From positions 124,001-188,000 of the forward strand of contig WNNJ02000395.1 of NCBI GenBank assembly GCA_012934845.2: a stretch of 64,000 bases of DNA. The letters are read 5' to 3'. The notes beneath the pieces were generated by a model. It did no database searches and was not told the DNA's origin. It was given only the letters and a program-made list of their open reading frames with translations. The stretch's first letter is position 1; the number at the start of each line of letters is the position of its first letter. This DNA comes from Pomphorhynchus laevis. Its lineage: Eukaryota > Acanthocephala > Palaeacanthocephala > Echinorhynchida > Pomphorhynchidae. Positions 22,045 to 32,798 of this stretch are shown here, piece by piece. The translations under genes and the position numbers were made by a program.

Positions 22045-22915
22045 TGAAAAGTATTATGATTTATTATGCATCTGTGAAAAAGTATACATTTTGAATTCAG
22101 TAAAATATACTAATAGGTAAAAATAAAAAGCATTAATGTTCAATCAAAACTGAATATAAACTTAATATAATGTGTTGGTGTCCAAATGTAACTGGGCTCA
22201 GATTCTCTACCGTCGGCGTCTATGATTACTGCAGATCAAATCGGGTACTTCAACACATGATATATGAATATATAATACACTGAATATAGCTACGAAGTTG
22301 GCGGATGCTATAACTTTATTTACAAGGCATTTAAGAAACTATCAAATATATAACAAGCATATTAACCAAATCATATTTTTGATCAATTACAGTATTACTT
22401 AAGGTTAAAAAGATTATCTTAAATAATAATGAATTGCTATCAGTTAAAACTTTTTAAATTATTATTTTTAAAAATAAAACTTTTTGGTGTATTATTTATA
22501 AATAGTTATTATATCTTTTATTATATACAAATTATTAAAAATTATTATATACAATTTATTTTTTTAAATTATTATTGTATATGGTTATTGTGTATTTATG
22601 CGATTTTCTTCCAATATAGAGATATTGTTCCAATAGAGATATACTTCCGTTTAAGTAATCGTTGAAGTTAAAACTTTTTAAATTATTCTTTTTAAAAATA
22701 AAACTTTTTGGTGTAAATCTTTAGGTTGAGTCGAACATTTTAATCAAGTGGCACGTAATCAAGTTACGATCACACAATTATAGAGAGCATAAATTCTTAA
22801 TTAAAGTACTATCTCTCTAATGATGAACGTTTTATAAATTTTTAAATAATCTTCCTAACCAAATATTCTTCTTCGTAAATTGTAAGTTAAAATTAATTAG
22901 AACGAGAACTAAACC
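22045..22915. promoter_or_regulatory. upstream region of the DDX42-like gene
   Basis: Expected to hold the 5' UTR and promoter of the minus-strand gene. A GC-richer patch, TCAGATTCTCTACCGTCGGC (22199-22218), and a likely acceptor (TTTTTCACAG) just upstream of the ATG are the only hints. The rest is very AT-rich. I cannot point to a start site. Confidence 0.3.
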
Positions 22916-23029
22916 AAACGTGCAATATCATAATGACCCACCGTATATTTTCTTTTATTTTTTAATGTGGTGTGCACCTGTGATAATAATTAATCCGAGA
23001 AGTGCTAAAAAGTTATCAAAAATGATAAT

Positions 23030-23145
23030 TTATTTTATTATGTATTTTTATGAATTGATTGATAGTATATCATGTTTTAGATTAAAGATTGATGATCATC
23101 ATGATGAACTACTGTGTTATCAGGTTTTAGCACCTATTTATTCTG
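23030..23145 (-). repeat. diverged PLE-1 tail core, minus strand
   Basis: TTTTTATGAATTGATTGATA, then ATCATCATGATGAACTACTG, then TGTTATCAGGTTTTAGCACC corresponds to TTTATAAATTGACTAATAAA...GTCATCAGGAGGAACTGCTATGCTATCAGGTTTCGGCCCC of other tails. It is a strongly decayed copy. Confidence 0.5.
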
Positions 23146-23419
23146 TATATAAATGCATAGAGTATTTAATAAAATAATTCTGTTAAACGATAGTATATAC
23201 AGTTTTAGTATTTATAGAGAGAGATAGAGTTCACTTTGAATTTTTACAGATGTGATCATAAAATCAATCCGTCTTAACTATATCAAATTTATCTCGTAAG
23301 ACTTCATTTCAATTAATATAATTGTTATTAATATTATTATTTATTACAAGACTTTGACACATAAAAGAGTCATTTTGTCTGATCACAATATTAAGAAAAG
23401 AAAAAGAAAGAAAAAAAGT

Positions 23420-23655
23420 AGTTCAGCAATAATAAATTGTCATGTTATATATTTCCTGCAAAGAATCTTCTCTTTTTATCCACATGCTCAGCGCATTCTG
23501 GAAAGATTTGTACTGTGCCATAGACACGATCGAATTCGGCAATCGGTTCCATAGGTTTACCGCTCTGTGAGATAATCGCAAGTATCTATGACATTTCCCG
23601 TGTGATTGCACAACAACTGATAAAGAGTGCCCTCTGTGGCTCGGGCAATCATTTA
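23420..23655 (-). pseudogene. CR1-like LINE C-terminal fragment, minus strand
   Basis: Encodes HGKCHRYLRLSHRAVNLWNR, then LPNSIVSMAQYKSFQNALSM. The LSHRAVNLWNRLP motif is the usual C-terminal end of CR1/Jockey-type ORF2 proteins and matches LSHRALNAWNALP at 38510 and LSYRSLNLWNVLP at 35020. Only the last 60 or so residues remain. Confidence 0.7.
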
Positions 23656-23869
23656 TAACTTTTAAAAATCCGTTAAATAACGAATCTAATCATTTTAAAC
23701 CCGTTACGAATTTTTTATAAAACAGAACTTTTATGTACTTTTAATATACCATAAAAAAATGTTAAATCACAACCTACAACTGGCATTTTATTGTTGCCTT
23801 AAGGAATGTTATAAATTATGAATTTGATTTTGTTTATTGCAAACTATATTTCATAAATAATAATTCAAA

Positions 23870-24160
23870 TCAGCTGAGTCTTCAATTATAAAGTAAACAA
23901 AACAATAATAATGCTAGATCAAAATTTAATAATTTAATAATAAATAATTGTTATAAGATTTTTTTATAATTTTATAATTTAATTGAAATTTAAAACAAAA
24001 GTCAATTTTTATAAATTGACTAATAAATAATAGACGTTGTATCAGAATAAGGATTAGAGGTCATCAGAAGGAACTGCTATGCTATCAGGTTTCGGCCCCT
24101 TATTGCTCTACCCGACATAGCAGCGGAGCCAAATACGTGCTAAGAACGTATTTCCTCTAA
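23870..24160 (-). repeat. complete PLE-1 tail, minus strand
   Basis: Runs from AATCAGCTGAGTC through AATAATGCTAGATCAAAATT, AAAGTCAATTTTTATAAATT and GACTAATAAATAATAGACGT to the core CTGCTATG/GGCCCC/CATAGCAG/GGAGCC (24074-24130) and GTATTTCCTCTAATT. It is the reverse complement of the tail at 25055-25378, so the two face each other around 24160-25055. Confidence 0.8.
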
Positions 24161-24164
24161 TTAA

Positions 24165-24600
24165 ATTTGTGTCCACGCAAGTAGAATCCCAAAGAAGGCA
24201 TTTAACTTCGAGCCATGGGAAAACAGTGACACCGTTCGGACGGCGACCATCTAACCTACACAGATTGGGTGGTTCCAGAATATTAGGAGCGTTCGTTGAG
24301 ATCAAAGCTCTGCTGAGAATTTGATTGAGTTCAGCATGACGTGGGAAGCGGCCTGCTGATCTCCTACAGGCAAGACCATGTCGGCCTGTCGCGTCTACCA
24401 TTACACCGCAACGGCATCGATGAGGGGTACAGACAGAAAGGCCGAGTCTCAGGGAAATGGCAATTCTAACCGCCTCGTCCCCTAACCGGGTTCCCAGGGC
24501 AGAAATTGGTAGAGCATTGAGGCAAGAGCCTGACTCATGTGTTGAGACAGCGATCCATCTCACCTTGGAGGCATCATTCTGCAATTCTGAAGATATTCTA
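24165..24600 (-). pseudogene. C-terminal nuclease-like part of an RT family, minus strand
   Basis: Encodes SGSCLNALPISALGTRLGDE, then LGLSVCTPHRCRCGVMVDAT, then GRHGLACRRSAGRFPRHAEL, then LEPPNLCRLDGRRPNGVTVF, then PWLEVKCLLWDSTCVDT. A CxCG...HGLxC zinc knuckle is followed by DGxRPxG...WDxTC, which could be a PD-(D/E)xK-like nuclease centre. I remember this block from the ends of RT proteins in invertebrate repeats. The frame is open for about 155 residues and stops in PLE-1 tail sequence, so the element is truncated. Confidence 0.65.
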
Positions 24601-24785
24601 CTGTGTATCTGCTTATTTAATATGTATTATTTCAGTTAATTTATTTATTATCGGTAAATTTTACTGTGTATCTGCTTATCTATTAACTTATTTAAATGAT
24701 TTTAAGAAAACCAATATCGTTACAATTATTTCATAATAAAGTCTACGTATATTGTACTTAATATAAATAAAATATGTAAATATCA

Positions 24786-24966
24786 TAATTAAGAATTATT
24801 GAAGCTGGATCAAAGAAAGAAGAAAAATTTTATTTTATATTTCTGTAACCTCTTTTAGCATCTTCAGAAAATTATACGTGATTTTCTGAAGATGCTAATA
24901 GAGGTTAGCGAAATATAAAATAAAACTTTCCTTCTTTATTTAATCCAGCTCTAATAATTCCTAATC
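24786..24966. mobile_element. foldback (MITE-like) element, about 180 bp
   Basis: Left arm AGAATTATTGAAGCTGGATC, TTTTATTTTATATTTC, AGCATCTTCAGAAAAT; right arm is the complement, ATTTTCTGAAGATGCT, GAAATATAAAATAAAA, ATCCAGCTCTAATAATTC. Arms of about 80 bp pair almost throughout around a short centre (TATACGTG). No coding capacity. It lies between the inverted PLE-1 tails. Confidence 0.85.
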
Positions 24967-25054
24967 AATAAATGGATCGTTAAGAACTATTTAAAATATC
25001 ATAATATTAAATTATAATAATATTAAATTATAATAATATTAAATTTGTTTATAA

Positions 25055-25378
25055 TTCAGAGAATACGTCATTAGTATGTATTTGGCCCCTGCTATGTTGA
25101 GTCAGGAATAGTAGTTGAAACCTGATAGCATAGCAGTTCCTCCTGGTGACCTCTAATTCTTATTCTGATACAACGTCTGTTATTTATTAGTCAATTCACA
25201 AAAATTGATTTTTATTTTAAGTTTCAACTTTTTATTTTAACTTGATATAAATTATATAACAGTTTATGCAAAAATTATTATAATTATTTATTATTTAGTT
25301 ATTAAATTTTGATTTAGCATTATTATTTTTAATTTTATAATTATATTAAATACGTTGAGTCAGTAAGCTGATTTGATT
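25055..25378 (+). repeat. complete PLE-1 tail, plus strand
   Basis: Contains ACGTCATTAGTATGTATTTG, GCCCCTGCTATGTTG, GAAACCTGATAGCATAGCAG, TTATTTATTAGTCAATTCAC, CAGTAAGCTGATTTG. The GGGGCC segment is lost here, but CTGCTATG/CATAGCAG is kept. Confidence 0.8.
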
Positions 25379-25404
25379 TATAAGTTTAGAGTTTTTTATA
25401 ATTC

Positions 25405-25700
25405 AGAATTCTTATAGTATTAAGATAAGATGTAATCAGGAGTAACTGCAATGTTGTTACGTCCCGAACGCTATCTTTCAAACCAACTGTAAAATGCATG
25501 GCAATGATGTAATTTCTCTGATATAATGTGATTATTTAGAGCGGCTAATCCCATGCTTTTAACCATTCTATAATTTTCATAACGGTGAGTATCGTGGTAC
25601 AAAAAGTTGATGTGTCTTAATAACAAGCGAGGTCAAATATATGTCAATGATATATTTCCTATAATGTAATGTGATCAACTAGATTAGCGTATCACAAACT
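25405..25700 (-). repeat. more distant PLE-type tail sequence
   Basis: TAAGATAAGATGTAATCAGG, AGTAACTGCAATGTTGTTAC and ATGATGTAATTTCTCTGATA have the same order as the PLE-1 tail (ATTAGAGGTCATCAGGAGGAACTGC...ATGTATTTCCTCTGA) but with low identity. A second such piece follows at 25640-25680 (ATGATATATTTCCTATAATG). A related PLE family is likely. Confidence 0.35.
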
Positions 25701-25870
25701 TTTGGCATATGCAGTCCATTACATATCGTAAAGGTTATCAGATACAACAAATAAATGCATCTTAAAAACAACAATTGATGGCAATCAAGATTTGTTTGTC
25801 AAAACAATAATCAAGATTTGCTTTCATGTCAAAGTGAACTTTCTAAATTTGTTTTCATGTCAAAAAGAAC

Positions 25871-26079
25871 TTTCTTAAGATTGATGGACATTATAGATAC
25901 AGGTAATTTATTGTAAAAATTAAAGTAAAAATTAAATAAAGCTAGATTTCGACGATATCGACCTTATCAAGGGAGACATCGTCGAAAGGACTATATGAAA
26001 ACGCTATCGTCGAAAGCTAGCATTATTTAATTTTTACAATAAATTACCCGTATATATAATGTCCATCAATCTTAAGAAA
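25871..26079. mobile_element. foldback (MITE-like) element, about 209 bp
   Basis: Left arm TTTCTTAAGATTGATGGACA, AGGTAATTTATTGTAAAAAT, AGCTAGATTTCGACGATATC; right arm is its complement, GCTATCGTCGAAAGCTAGC, TTTTTACAATAAATTACCCG, TGTCCATCAATCTTAAGAAA. Arms of 80-90 bp, with a 12-bp duplication (AAGTAAAAATTA) on the left. The centre holds a further inverted pair, CGACGATATCGAC...GACATCGTCG. Confidence 0.85.
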
Positions 26080-26311
26080 CCTAATAACAATCAAAATATA
26101 TTTATTTATTTTTTATTTGACCTAAAAATAGTTTGATAACTAATAAAGATACAAACAATTCCAGAAAACACTGTCCGATATTTCAACGATCATAATTTAC
26201 AACTGAAAGAAAATTTACAACTGTTCAAACAAATTACAATCTAATATTCATGCAATTTAACTACAATAATTGGTTAATTAAACTTACATAACTACTTACA
26301 ACGAATGACAA

Positions 26312-27720
26312 ATGGGCCGACGAAAACGTACGTCTGGAAGTTCTACCTTAACTGAACCGATGCCTAATCCTCACGATCTTACAACTGAGTATAGAGAGGT
26401 TCAAGTCGCATGTGACGCAACCAACTGTCAGCGTTGAACTACTTTGTCCATACCATATCATAAATCCATTATTAGCGATGAGGAATTTCTCTGTGGTTTT
26501 TGCTCAGTGGTCATGTTGCGCCGGATGCAGTCTGTACTGGACACTCTTACCCATGTGGCTATTGACGTAACGCCACATGGTAACGCTGATATTCAGCTTC
26601 TAAAGACCGATAGGCTATTGCCTAAGACAGCCGATGATGGCTTCCCGCTTACAGCCGACATAGCTAATGTCGAATCTGCACCGTCTACTTCGTCTCCTGT
26701 GAATAAACTAGTTCCTACAGGCCACGCTCCATGTCAATTGCAACCTGTGATGAGCGTGGGATTGAGGCTACTCGGAATTCCGTAAAGATGCCAAATTTAG
26801 AAAATACTCTGATTGGCAAGGCCATCAACAACAGCCATATTTGTTGCGGTAATAGTGTCGTGGATGCTTTAGGCGGACAATTGAGTGAATCTCAGGTATG
26901 CGCACGCGATTCTATTAGCCCTACTCGCATTTGGACGAGAGGTTGTGGTCGTTCAAGAATATTGAGAAATGCAGCTCCTAACACCGACACAATACAATAT
27001 TTTCAAGTATGGTTAGGCAGGAGCATTGTACTTCCTCCGCAAATTCCTTCTGTCGCCATCCCAAGGGGTCGGGATGTCGAGTCGTATTCATCAAAAGTAT
27101 CAAAGGATGTTGCGCCGAATATAGACACAACGGCCCAGAAAGTCATACTTCACGACTTTCGGAACGATTCTAATGATGCGTCGAGTGACCGAGCCACACG
27201 AACATCAGGTCCACCAACACACTTTCCACTGCTGTCCTTGCATGCAGCCAAAAATTCTCTACGTTACGTTGGTTGCAAGTCCCCAGCACCAGACTCTTTT
27301 GTAGGACTCTCAGCCCCAACAACTTTGGGCAATTCGCTTCAACGGTTGCCTGCTCGTTTAAACAATACTGCACACTTTAGTGGGGTCGAAAATACGGACA
27401 AAGCTCCCGCCGATCCTGTTGATTCTGGGACTAGTTTGTGCGGCGGATTTGGTGTGCCTGCTAGATCGAGCGCCACTGAGCGTAGCTACGATCGCTCTCA
27501 GGCTCTCTTTTGCAAATGTAGTTGAGTCAAAGTCCTCCAATCATTTGGAAAGAATCCACCATGATGTACATGCCGTAAAATTGATTCTTTCTCATATCGT
27601 CTACTCATGCATTCCCAATTCAGTGGAAGTCCGTGTTCGCAATGTCTTTAGACTAGGGAAGCGCAAATCCGAGGGAAATCCAAGGCTGTTGGAAGTGATT
27701 TTCCAATCGCCCGATGTGAT
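26312..27720 (+). pseudogene. LINE B ORF1 (zinc-finger, RNA-binding type)
   Basis: From ATG 26312: MGRRKRTSGSSTLTEPMPNP, then CDATNCQR, a stop, then SDEEFLCGFCSV. The C-x4-C...C-x2-C layout with F-L-C-G-F-C is also found in LINE A (42150-42300) and LINE G (54110-54230) and looks like a PHD-type finger, known from CR1 ORF1 proteins. The end, SVEVRVRNVFRLGKRKSEGN then PRLLEVIFQSPDVI, is the conserved C-terminal part of this ORF1 type. At least two frame changes and one stop interrupt it. It would be the RNA-binding partner of ORF2. Confidence 0.72.
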
Positions 27721-27779
27721 TCGCCCGAGGCAAGATATCAGCTCTGACTTCCTGTGGGCCACTTCTAGGGCACTGCAAT

Positions 27780-28378
27780 TGGTGCCTTCACTATAGGCCT
27801 GTTCTATCGCCCCCCTTCGTCGCCCGTCCCCGATATTTGCAATTCATTACTCATACACGCATCATCTGGTTCACCTACATTGATTCTGGGCGACTTCAAT
27901 ATGCCGCACATCGATTGCGACTTGGTGATTCCCATTTCTCGTTGTGACGTCAACTCTTCAAGCTTATTAGATACCTTCATCTTTCTCGACCTTACTCAGC
28001 ATGTAAGGGAATTCACTCGTATTCGAGGATCAAGTCGTTCAATTTTAGATCTATGTCTCTCGAGTAGTGAATCTTATAGAGTAATTTCATCCTCTCGGCT
28101 GCAGCGATCACCGTCTTTTAACCATTCAGTCTTCTCTAATGGGTCGTTCTCGCACTTCATGTTACTCCTTAAATATGCACAAAACCGACTATGCTAAACT
28201 GAGAGAGTCGCTATTCCGAGTAGTATGGCCAGATCACTCACTACACGGAATTGAGATTGCATGGGATTTTTTCAAGTCTACTCTACAGGCTGCCATTTTC
28301 TATCATAGCCCGGTTAAACGATCCTCTAGTGTTGCCTCTCCACACCCTGGATTAATCGTCAGGTCAACAGTGCCATAA
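27780..28378 (+). pseudogene. LINE B endonuclease, N-terminally deleted
   Basis: Contains GLFYRPPSSPVP, then TLILGDFNMPHIDCDL (the GDFN active-site block of APE-type endonucleases), then FLDLTQHVREFTRIRGSSRS and ILDLCLSSS. The family's first part (NxRS...TESW) is missing between ORF1 and this point, so the two ORFs are fused by a deletion. The SDH motif region after ILDL has decayed. Confidence 0.75.
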
Positions 28379-28380
28379 AG

Positions 28381-29250
28381 TTGCGTGACCGCAAATTCCA
28401 AGAATATAAAAATGGTCATTGTTCCTACCGACTGTACAATCAGGCAAGAAACTTTGCAACATCGTTAAAAAGATCCAAGCGCAAGCATTTCATCGATTTC
28501 CTCTGCCGCTGTTGCGTGGGCAACTCATCGCGTTTCTTCAAACATCTCAGGTCCCATCTGAAGCCCGGAAATATAATTCCATATATAGCCAACGTACAAG
28601 GAACAATTCTGAATGACCCGAAGCTCATAGGGGAGGAATTTAGTATTCACTACTCAAATATCGCATCCGAGGTCCCTTCGTCTTCCAACTATACCCGGTC
28701 CTCTAGTCTCCCGAATCATATATCATGCGTATTTGATTTCAGCGAACGAGACGTGTTGGAGGTACTGAGACAGCTGCCGAATTCACTTGCTGCTGGTCCT
28801 GACAGACTACCTCCCTTACTTTTTTATGAATAAGCTAATATCTTATGTAGACGGCTTTTTTCAATTATTTAAGTGCTCAATATCTAGCGGCATACTTCCT
28901 AATGACTGGAAGAAGTCTTCGATTCTTCCACTGTTCAAGAAGGGCGAACGTACATTTGTGAATAATTACCGACCTATTAGTCTCACTTGTGTGTCTTGTA
29001 AAGTTCTCGAAAAACTAATTGATAAAGCTCTCCGTTTCCACCTTGAAAGTCTCAATATATTCAGTGATGTACAACATGGCTCTTCCACTGTTCAAGAAGG
29101 GCGAACGTACTTCTGTGAATAATTACCGAACTCTCAGTCTCACTTGTGTGGCTTGTAAAGTTCTCGAAAAACTAACTGATAAAGCTCTCCGTTTCCACCT
29201 TGAAAGTCTCAATATATTCAGTAATGTACATACATTCAGTGATGTACAAC
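28381..29250 (+). pseudogene. LINE B reverse transcriptase, first half, with 152-bp duplication
   Basis: Reads QLPNSLAAGPDRLPPLLFYE (the PGPDxIP motif), SISSGILPNDWKKSSILPLF, KKGERTFVNNYRPISLTCVS and CKVLEKLIDKALRFHLESLN. The segment 28923-29074 is repeated at 29080-29250 with a few changes, so KKGERTSVNNYRTLSLTCVA appears again. The frame is then cut by a LINE A insertion at about 29252. Confidence 0.82.
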
Positions 29251-29251
29251 G

Positions 29252-29878
29252 CTCATCTACCTTGATACTCCGCAACCTCCGTCAAGTTCGTAGATTGATC
29301 GATTTTCCTTCTTGTATGACTCTCATATCATCTCTCCTTTTTTCTAGACTCGATTATTGTCTTAGTCTATTTTCCAACTCACCTAAATCCACTCTTCTTC
29401 CCCTACAACGCATCGTCAACGCAGCTGTCCGAATTCTCCTCCGTCTTCGTCGTTTTGATCATACATCCTACCATCTTGCTTCTCTCGATTTGCCTACAAT
29501 TTATTGTCGTGTTCAAATTCGTCTTCTTATCGTTGCTTTCCGCCTTGTAACTTTTCATACCCCTTCATTTCTCAACCTTCCTTTTCTTGATAATTCTCGT
29601 TCTGTTTACTGTTCTTTGCGTTCCTGTAATTCCCTTCTTTTACATGTCCCAAACTACTCTACCTCCTTTGGACTCCGCTCCTTCCTGGTGGCTGCTCCTC
29701 TATCGTGGAATCATCTGCCCATTCATATACGCCAATCAACTTCCCTGCAGTGCTTCAAACGACAAATCCGATCCCATTTAAACAATTCATCTGCTTGACT
29801 TTTTCATTTTTGTTTATGGACTTGTAAACGTACAGCTTGTACGCATTTGCCACATTAAATAAATTTGTATTATTATGG
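29252..29878 (+). mobile_element. LINE A copy, 5'-truncated, inserted in LINE B
   Basis: Encodes STLILRNLRQVRRLIDFPSC through KRQIRSHLNNSSA and ends with the family 3' end GCATTTGCCACATTAAATAA. By eye it is about 99 percent identical to 46290-46909, so it is recent. LINE B sequence (GTACAAC before, ATGGCTTTAGGAAG after) resumes directly after it. Confidence 0.88.
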
Positions 29879-31155
29879 CTTTAGGAAGAACATATCTACG
29901 ATTACCAATCTTGCAACATCAAGACACAGTTAGGCTGATTCCATGCGATCAGGTGTTGAACTCAATGTGCTTTTCTTTGATCTGTCTAAATCCTTCGACT
30001 GTGTGAAACATGACATTCTACTCTCAGCACTTTAGCACTACGGTATCAGAGGTCCTATCCATAGATGGCTGCATTCATTCCTAACATCTCGTTTCTTCGC
30101 AGTCAAGATCGGCGGTGTCTTGTCTGAATGGCGTCCTATGCTTGTAGAGGTTCCTCAGGGGTGTGTAATCAGCCCACTACTCTTCAACGTTTACATCAAC
30201 TCACTCCTTTCTGTCATAAATTCACAGTGTCTTCTGTACGCTGACGACCTCCAAATATGGCGTTTATTGAATAGTCACAGTGATGTAACTATACTCCAGA
30301 AAGATGTCGAGATGGTTTCTCGATGGTGCAATGCTGTCGGACTCAAAGTGAACCCTGCGAAATGTTCCCACCTACATATTGGAAAAGGGACCTTCAGTGA
30401 TAGCTACCGATTTGATGGCTGTCAGATTGTAAAGGTCTCCCAAATGTCAGACCTGGGTGTGATTGTAACTAGTGACTTAGGATCTCGCTCTCATGTCGAT
30501 CATGTTGTAAGCAAGTGCGTTCGCCTCCTCGGTCTAGTACGCAGGGTGTTCGGTCATCTTGATTCTGTGGGATTGCGTACCCTTTACCAATGCGCAATCC
30601 TCCCACACATGATGTATGGGTCCGTCGTTGCTCAGCCTCAGTTCCAGCTTGAGCTGGACGCTTACAAACGCATTCTCAATCGGTGCACACATTTAGTGCG
30701 ATCCATACGTTCGTTACCTTATGAGGAACGCCTGCGCTATCTTGACGTTCCCCAGTGAAAATTTCACTAAAATTTAATGATCTGATGTTCATGTGGAGGT
30801 GCTTGACCACCCCAGGCCACTGTTGCAAGGATACGTTTGAGCTAAGAACCAACGATCGCCTACATGGTCACAACTATATGCTGAAGAGAAGGTGAGCCTG
30901 CAATAAACGAATATCAACAATCCATGATAGAATTGTACCTATCTGGAATAGTCTACCTGCTGTGAAGGTAAATGGTAACCAGGGGAGTTTTAAACGACGG
31001 TTGCGAAATCACCTCAGGATGCGCTGTCGTCATGACTGAATTGCACATTATTATGTTTTTTTATTTATTTTTTATTATTTTTCTTCTGTTTTCCCTGTTG
31101 TGAACCAGCATGTTCGAGCTGTTCAAGCTCTTTTTGTTGTCGAAAATATAATAAT
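29879..31155 (+). pseudogene. LINE B reverse transcriptase, second half, and 3' end
   Basis: Resumes with FRKN.STITNLATS, LNVLFFDLSKSFDCVKHDIL (motif A), HRWLHSFLTSRFFAVKIGGV, VPQGCVISPLLFNVYINSLL and CLLYADDLQIWRLLNSHSDV (motif C with YADD). It then reads open to YEERLRYLDVPQ at 30758. Before 30120 two changes break the frame. The 3' UTR runs to an AATATAATAATAATTTTA tail near 31155. CR1/Jockey group. Confidence 0.85.
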
Positions 31156-31266
31156 AATTTTATGGCACATACATAAAGTAATAATGAACAAAAAATACAA
31201 TTATTCACAATAAAAAATATCAATGAAAGTGTAAATTAAATAAAATAGACTTTTATATGTCTATTT

Positions 31267-31337
31267 AGCATTACTATTCAACGTTAACTCAAAGAAAAAT
31301 ACCAATTAGCATTACTATTCAACGTCAACTCAAAGGA
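31267..31337. repeat. short direct repeat, 40-bp period
   Basis: TAGCATTACTATTCAACGTT (31267) recurs as TAGCATTACTATTCAACGTC (31307), each followed by AACTCAAAG. It lies between the LINE B tail and the start of LINE C. Confidence 0.7.
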
Positions 31338-32110
31338 TCGGCAACCGGTGCATCTATACCGAAAAATTTGATTGAGCCAGTAATGGCGCTTTTAATCCAA
31401 AACGACCAGTCTAATGATTTGTCTACAGAATTGGAAGCACTCGTTTTTGTCTGTTTAGATAAAGTTGTACCTACGCTCTAAATTTGACGGTGTTGATGAC
31501 TGTTAATCTCAAACAAGTGAAAACGACAAGACGCGATCTTTATTGCTCAATATTAAATCTCAGTGCATTTCTTTAGGCAGCCAAATTCTAACTAGAGACA
31601 AGTATCGATGCATACTTATAAATACCAAATCTCAAAATGTTGCATCAAACTATACACCTTTCAATTATAATCATCTTAGATCTGACCAATCCAATAATGT
31701 GTTATTTGGTGGTATTCCTGAATCAAATGCTAACAATTCTCAGGCCCGTGTGGATGATGACATATCTAACTTACGTGATGTTTTTTCTCAACTCTTGCTG
31801 AAGGGCAATGAAGAGTTAGCTTCTTGTCTGGAAGTTCGAAAGTTATTCCGTCTTGATAAAAAGTCGACTGATAAGCCCAGATTATTGAAAGTTACACCAT
31901 ATTCTCCACAACATGCAAGTCTTTTATTAATGCGTGGTTACCGTCTAAAAGGCCGTTCTTATCGGATACTTAGCGATTTATCTCTAGAAGAGCGGTTGAA
32001 ATTAAGAGAAGCAAACAATGAATTACGAAGTCGTCTATCTAAAGGCGAAACTAATCTTTGTATACGAAATTTTTGGTTGTTAGCTGGCGTCCAGTTGGTC
32101 GTTGGAACTT
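31338..32110 (+). pseudogene. LINE C ORF1
   Basis: 31543-32112 is open: NNVLFGGIPESNANNSQARV, then DDDISNLRDVF, LEVRKLFRLDKKSTDKPRLL, GRSYRILSDLSLEERLKLRE, ANNELRSRLSKGETNLCIRN. This is the C-terminal half of the same ORF1 type as in LINEs A, B and G (VRxxxRLxK...KPRLLKV...RNNELRxR...). The zinc-finger half upstream has decayed (31338-31540). Confidence 0.72.
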
Positions 32111-32311
32111 AGTGACTTCCTTGATTGTCGACAATTCACTCAGCGTTTAAGTACAAACTATTACAATCGAAGTAGTGCGGATACCAATTTACCGTAACCA
32201 TCGTGCAATAAAGTTGATATAGACATATCATTGGGGCGTTTAATCTCATTTAGTAGCATATATTGTAATACTTCAAAATACTTTCAATGCAAAGCCACTC
32301 ACTAGGTAGCT

Positions 32312-32346
32312 GGTTTTAAATGCGACTTTCGCATTTAAAATCAGCC
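32312..32346. repeat. hairpin inside LINE C
   Basis: GCTGGTTTTAAATGCGA pairs with TCGCATTTAAAATCAGC, one mismatch or G-U pair, loop CTT. It lies in the duplicated stretch ahead of the endonuclease. Confidence 0.55.
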
Positions 32347-32740
32347 ACAGAATCCTTCCTTCATGATATCCAATTTCATACACCCTTATATATCATTTGC
32401 TTATAATCTCTTTAGTAGCATATATTGTAATACTTGGAAATATTCTCTATGCAAATCTACGCTCTATTTGTCAGTCGGTTGTTCTAATCTTCGCAGTTTG
32501 ATTGCACAAATAGTAGAGTTAAGGCATAATTTACTGTTGCACACATACGATGTATTCTGTGTCACTGAATCGTGGTTCCATCAATATATTGTTGATGCCG
32601 ATGTTCATATACCGGGGTTTCGCCGTGGTGGAGGTGTTGCCGTTTATGTTCGAGATTATTTTTTGATTTATGACGTTTCTAATGTATGTGACCCTAATGG
32701 TTCCTTTGAAAGTATCATCTTCCATATCAAATATGAATTA

Positions 32741-32743
<3 letters not shown>

Positions 32744-32795
<52 letters not shown>
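32744..32795. repeat. (TA)n microsatellite
   Basis: About 26 uninterrupted AT repeats within the LINE C endonuclease frame. The repeat likely grew in a dead copy. Confidence 0.95.

Positions 32796-32798
<3 letters not shown>

Noticed and set aside
22429-22665. 78-codon Ile/Tyr/Leu/Phe-rich frame that looks like membrane segments
   Set aside because: The composition follows from very AT-rich DNA. A nearby partial repeat (AAAACTTTTTAAATTATT twice) and lack of any motif argue against a gene.
27880-28197. Independent host nuclease gene
   Set aside because: GDFN and ILDLCLS blocks belong to the LINE B endonuclease, with ORF1 before and RT after in the usual LINE order.
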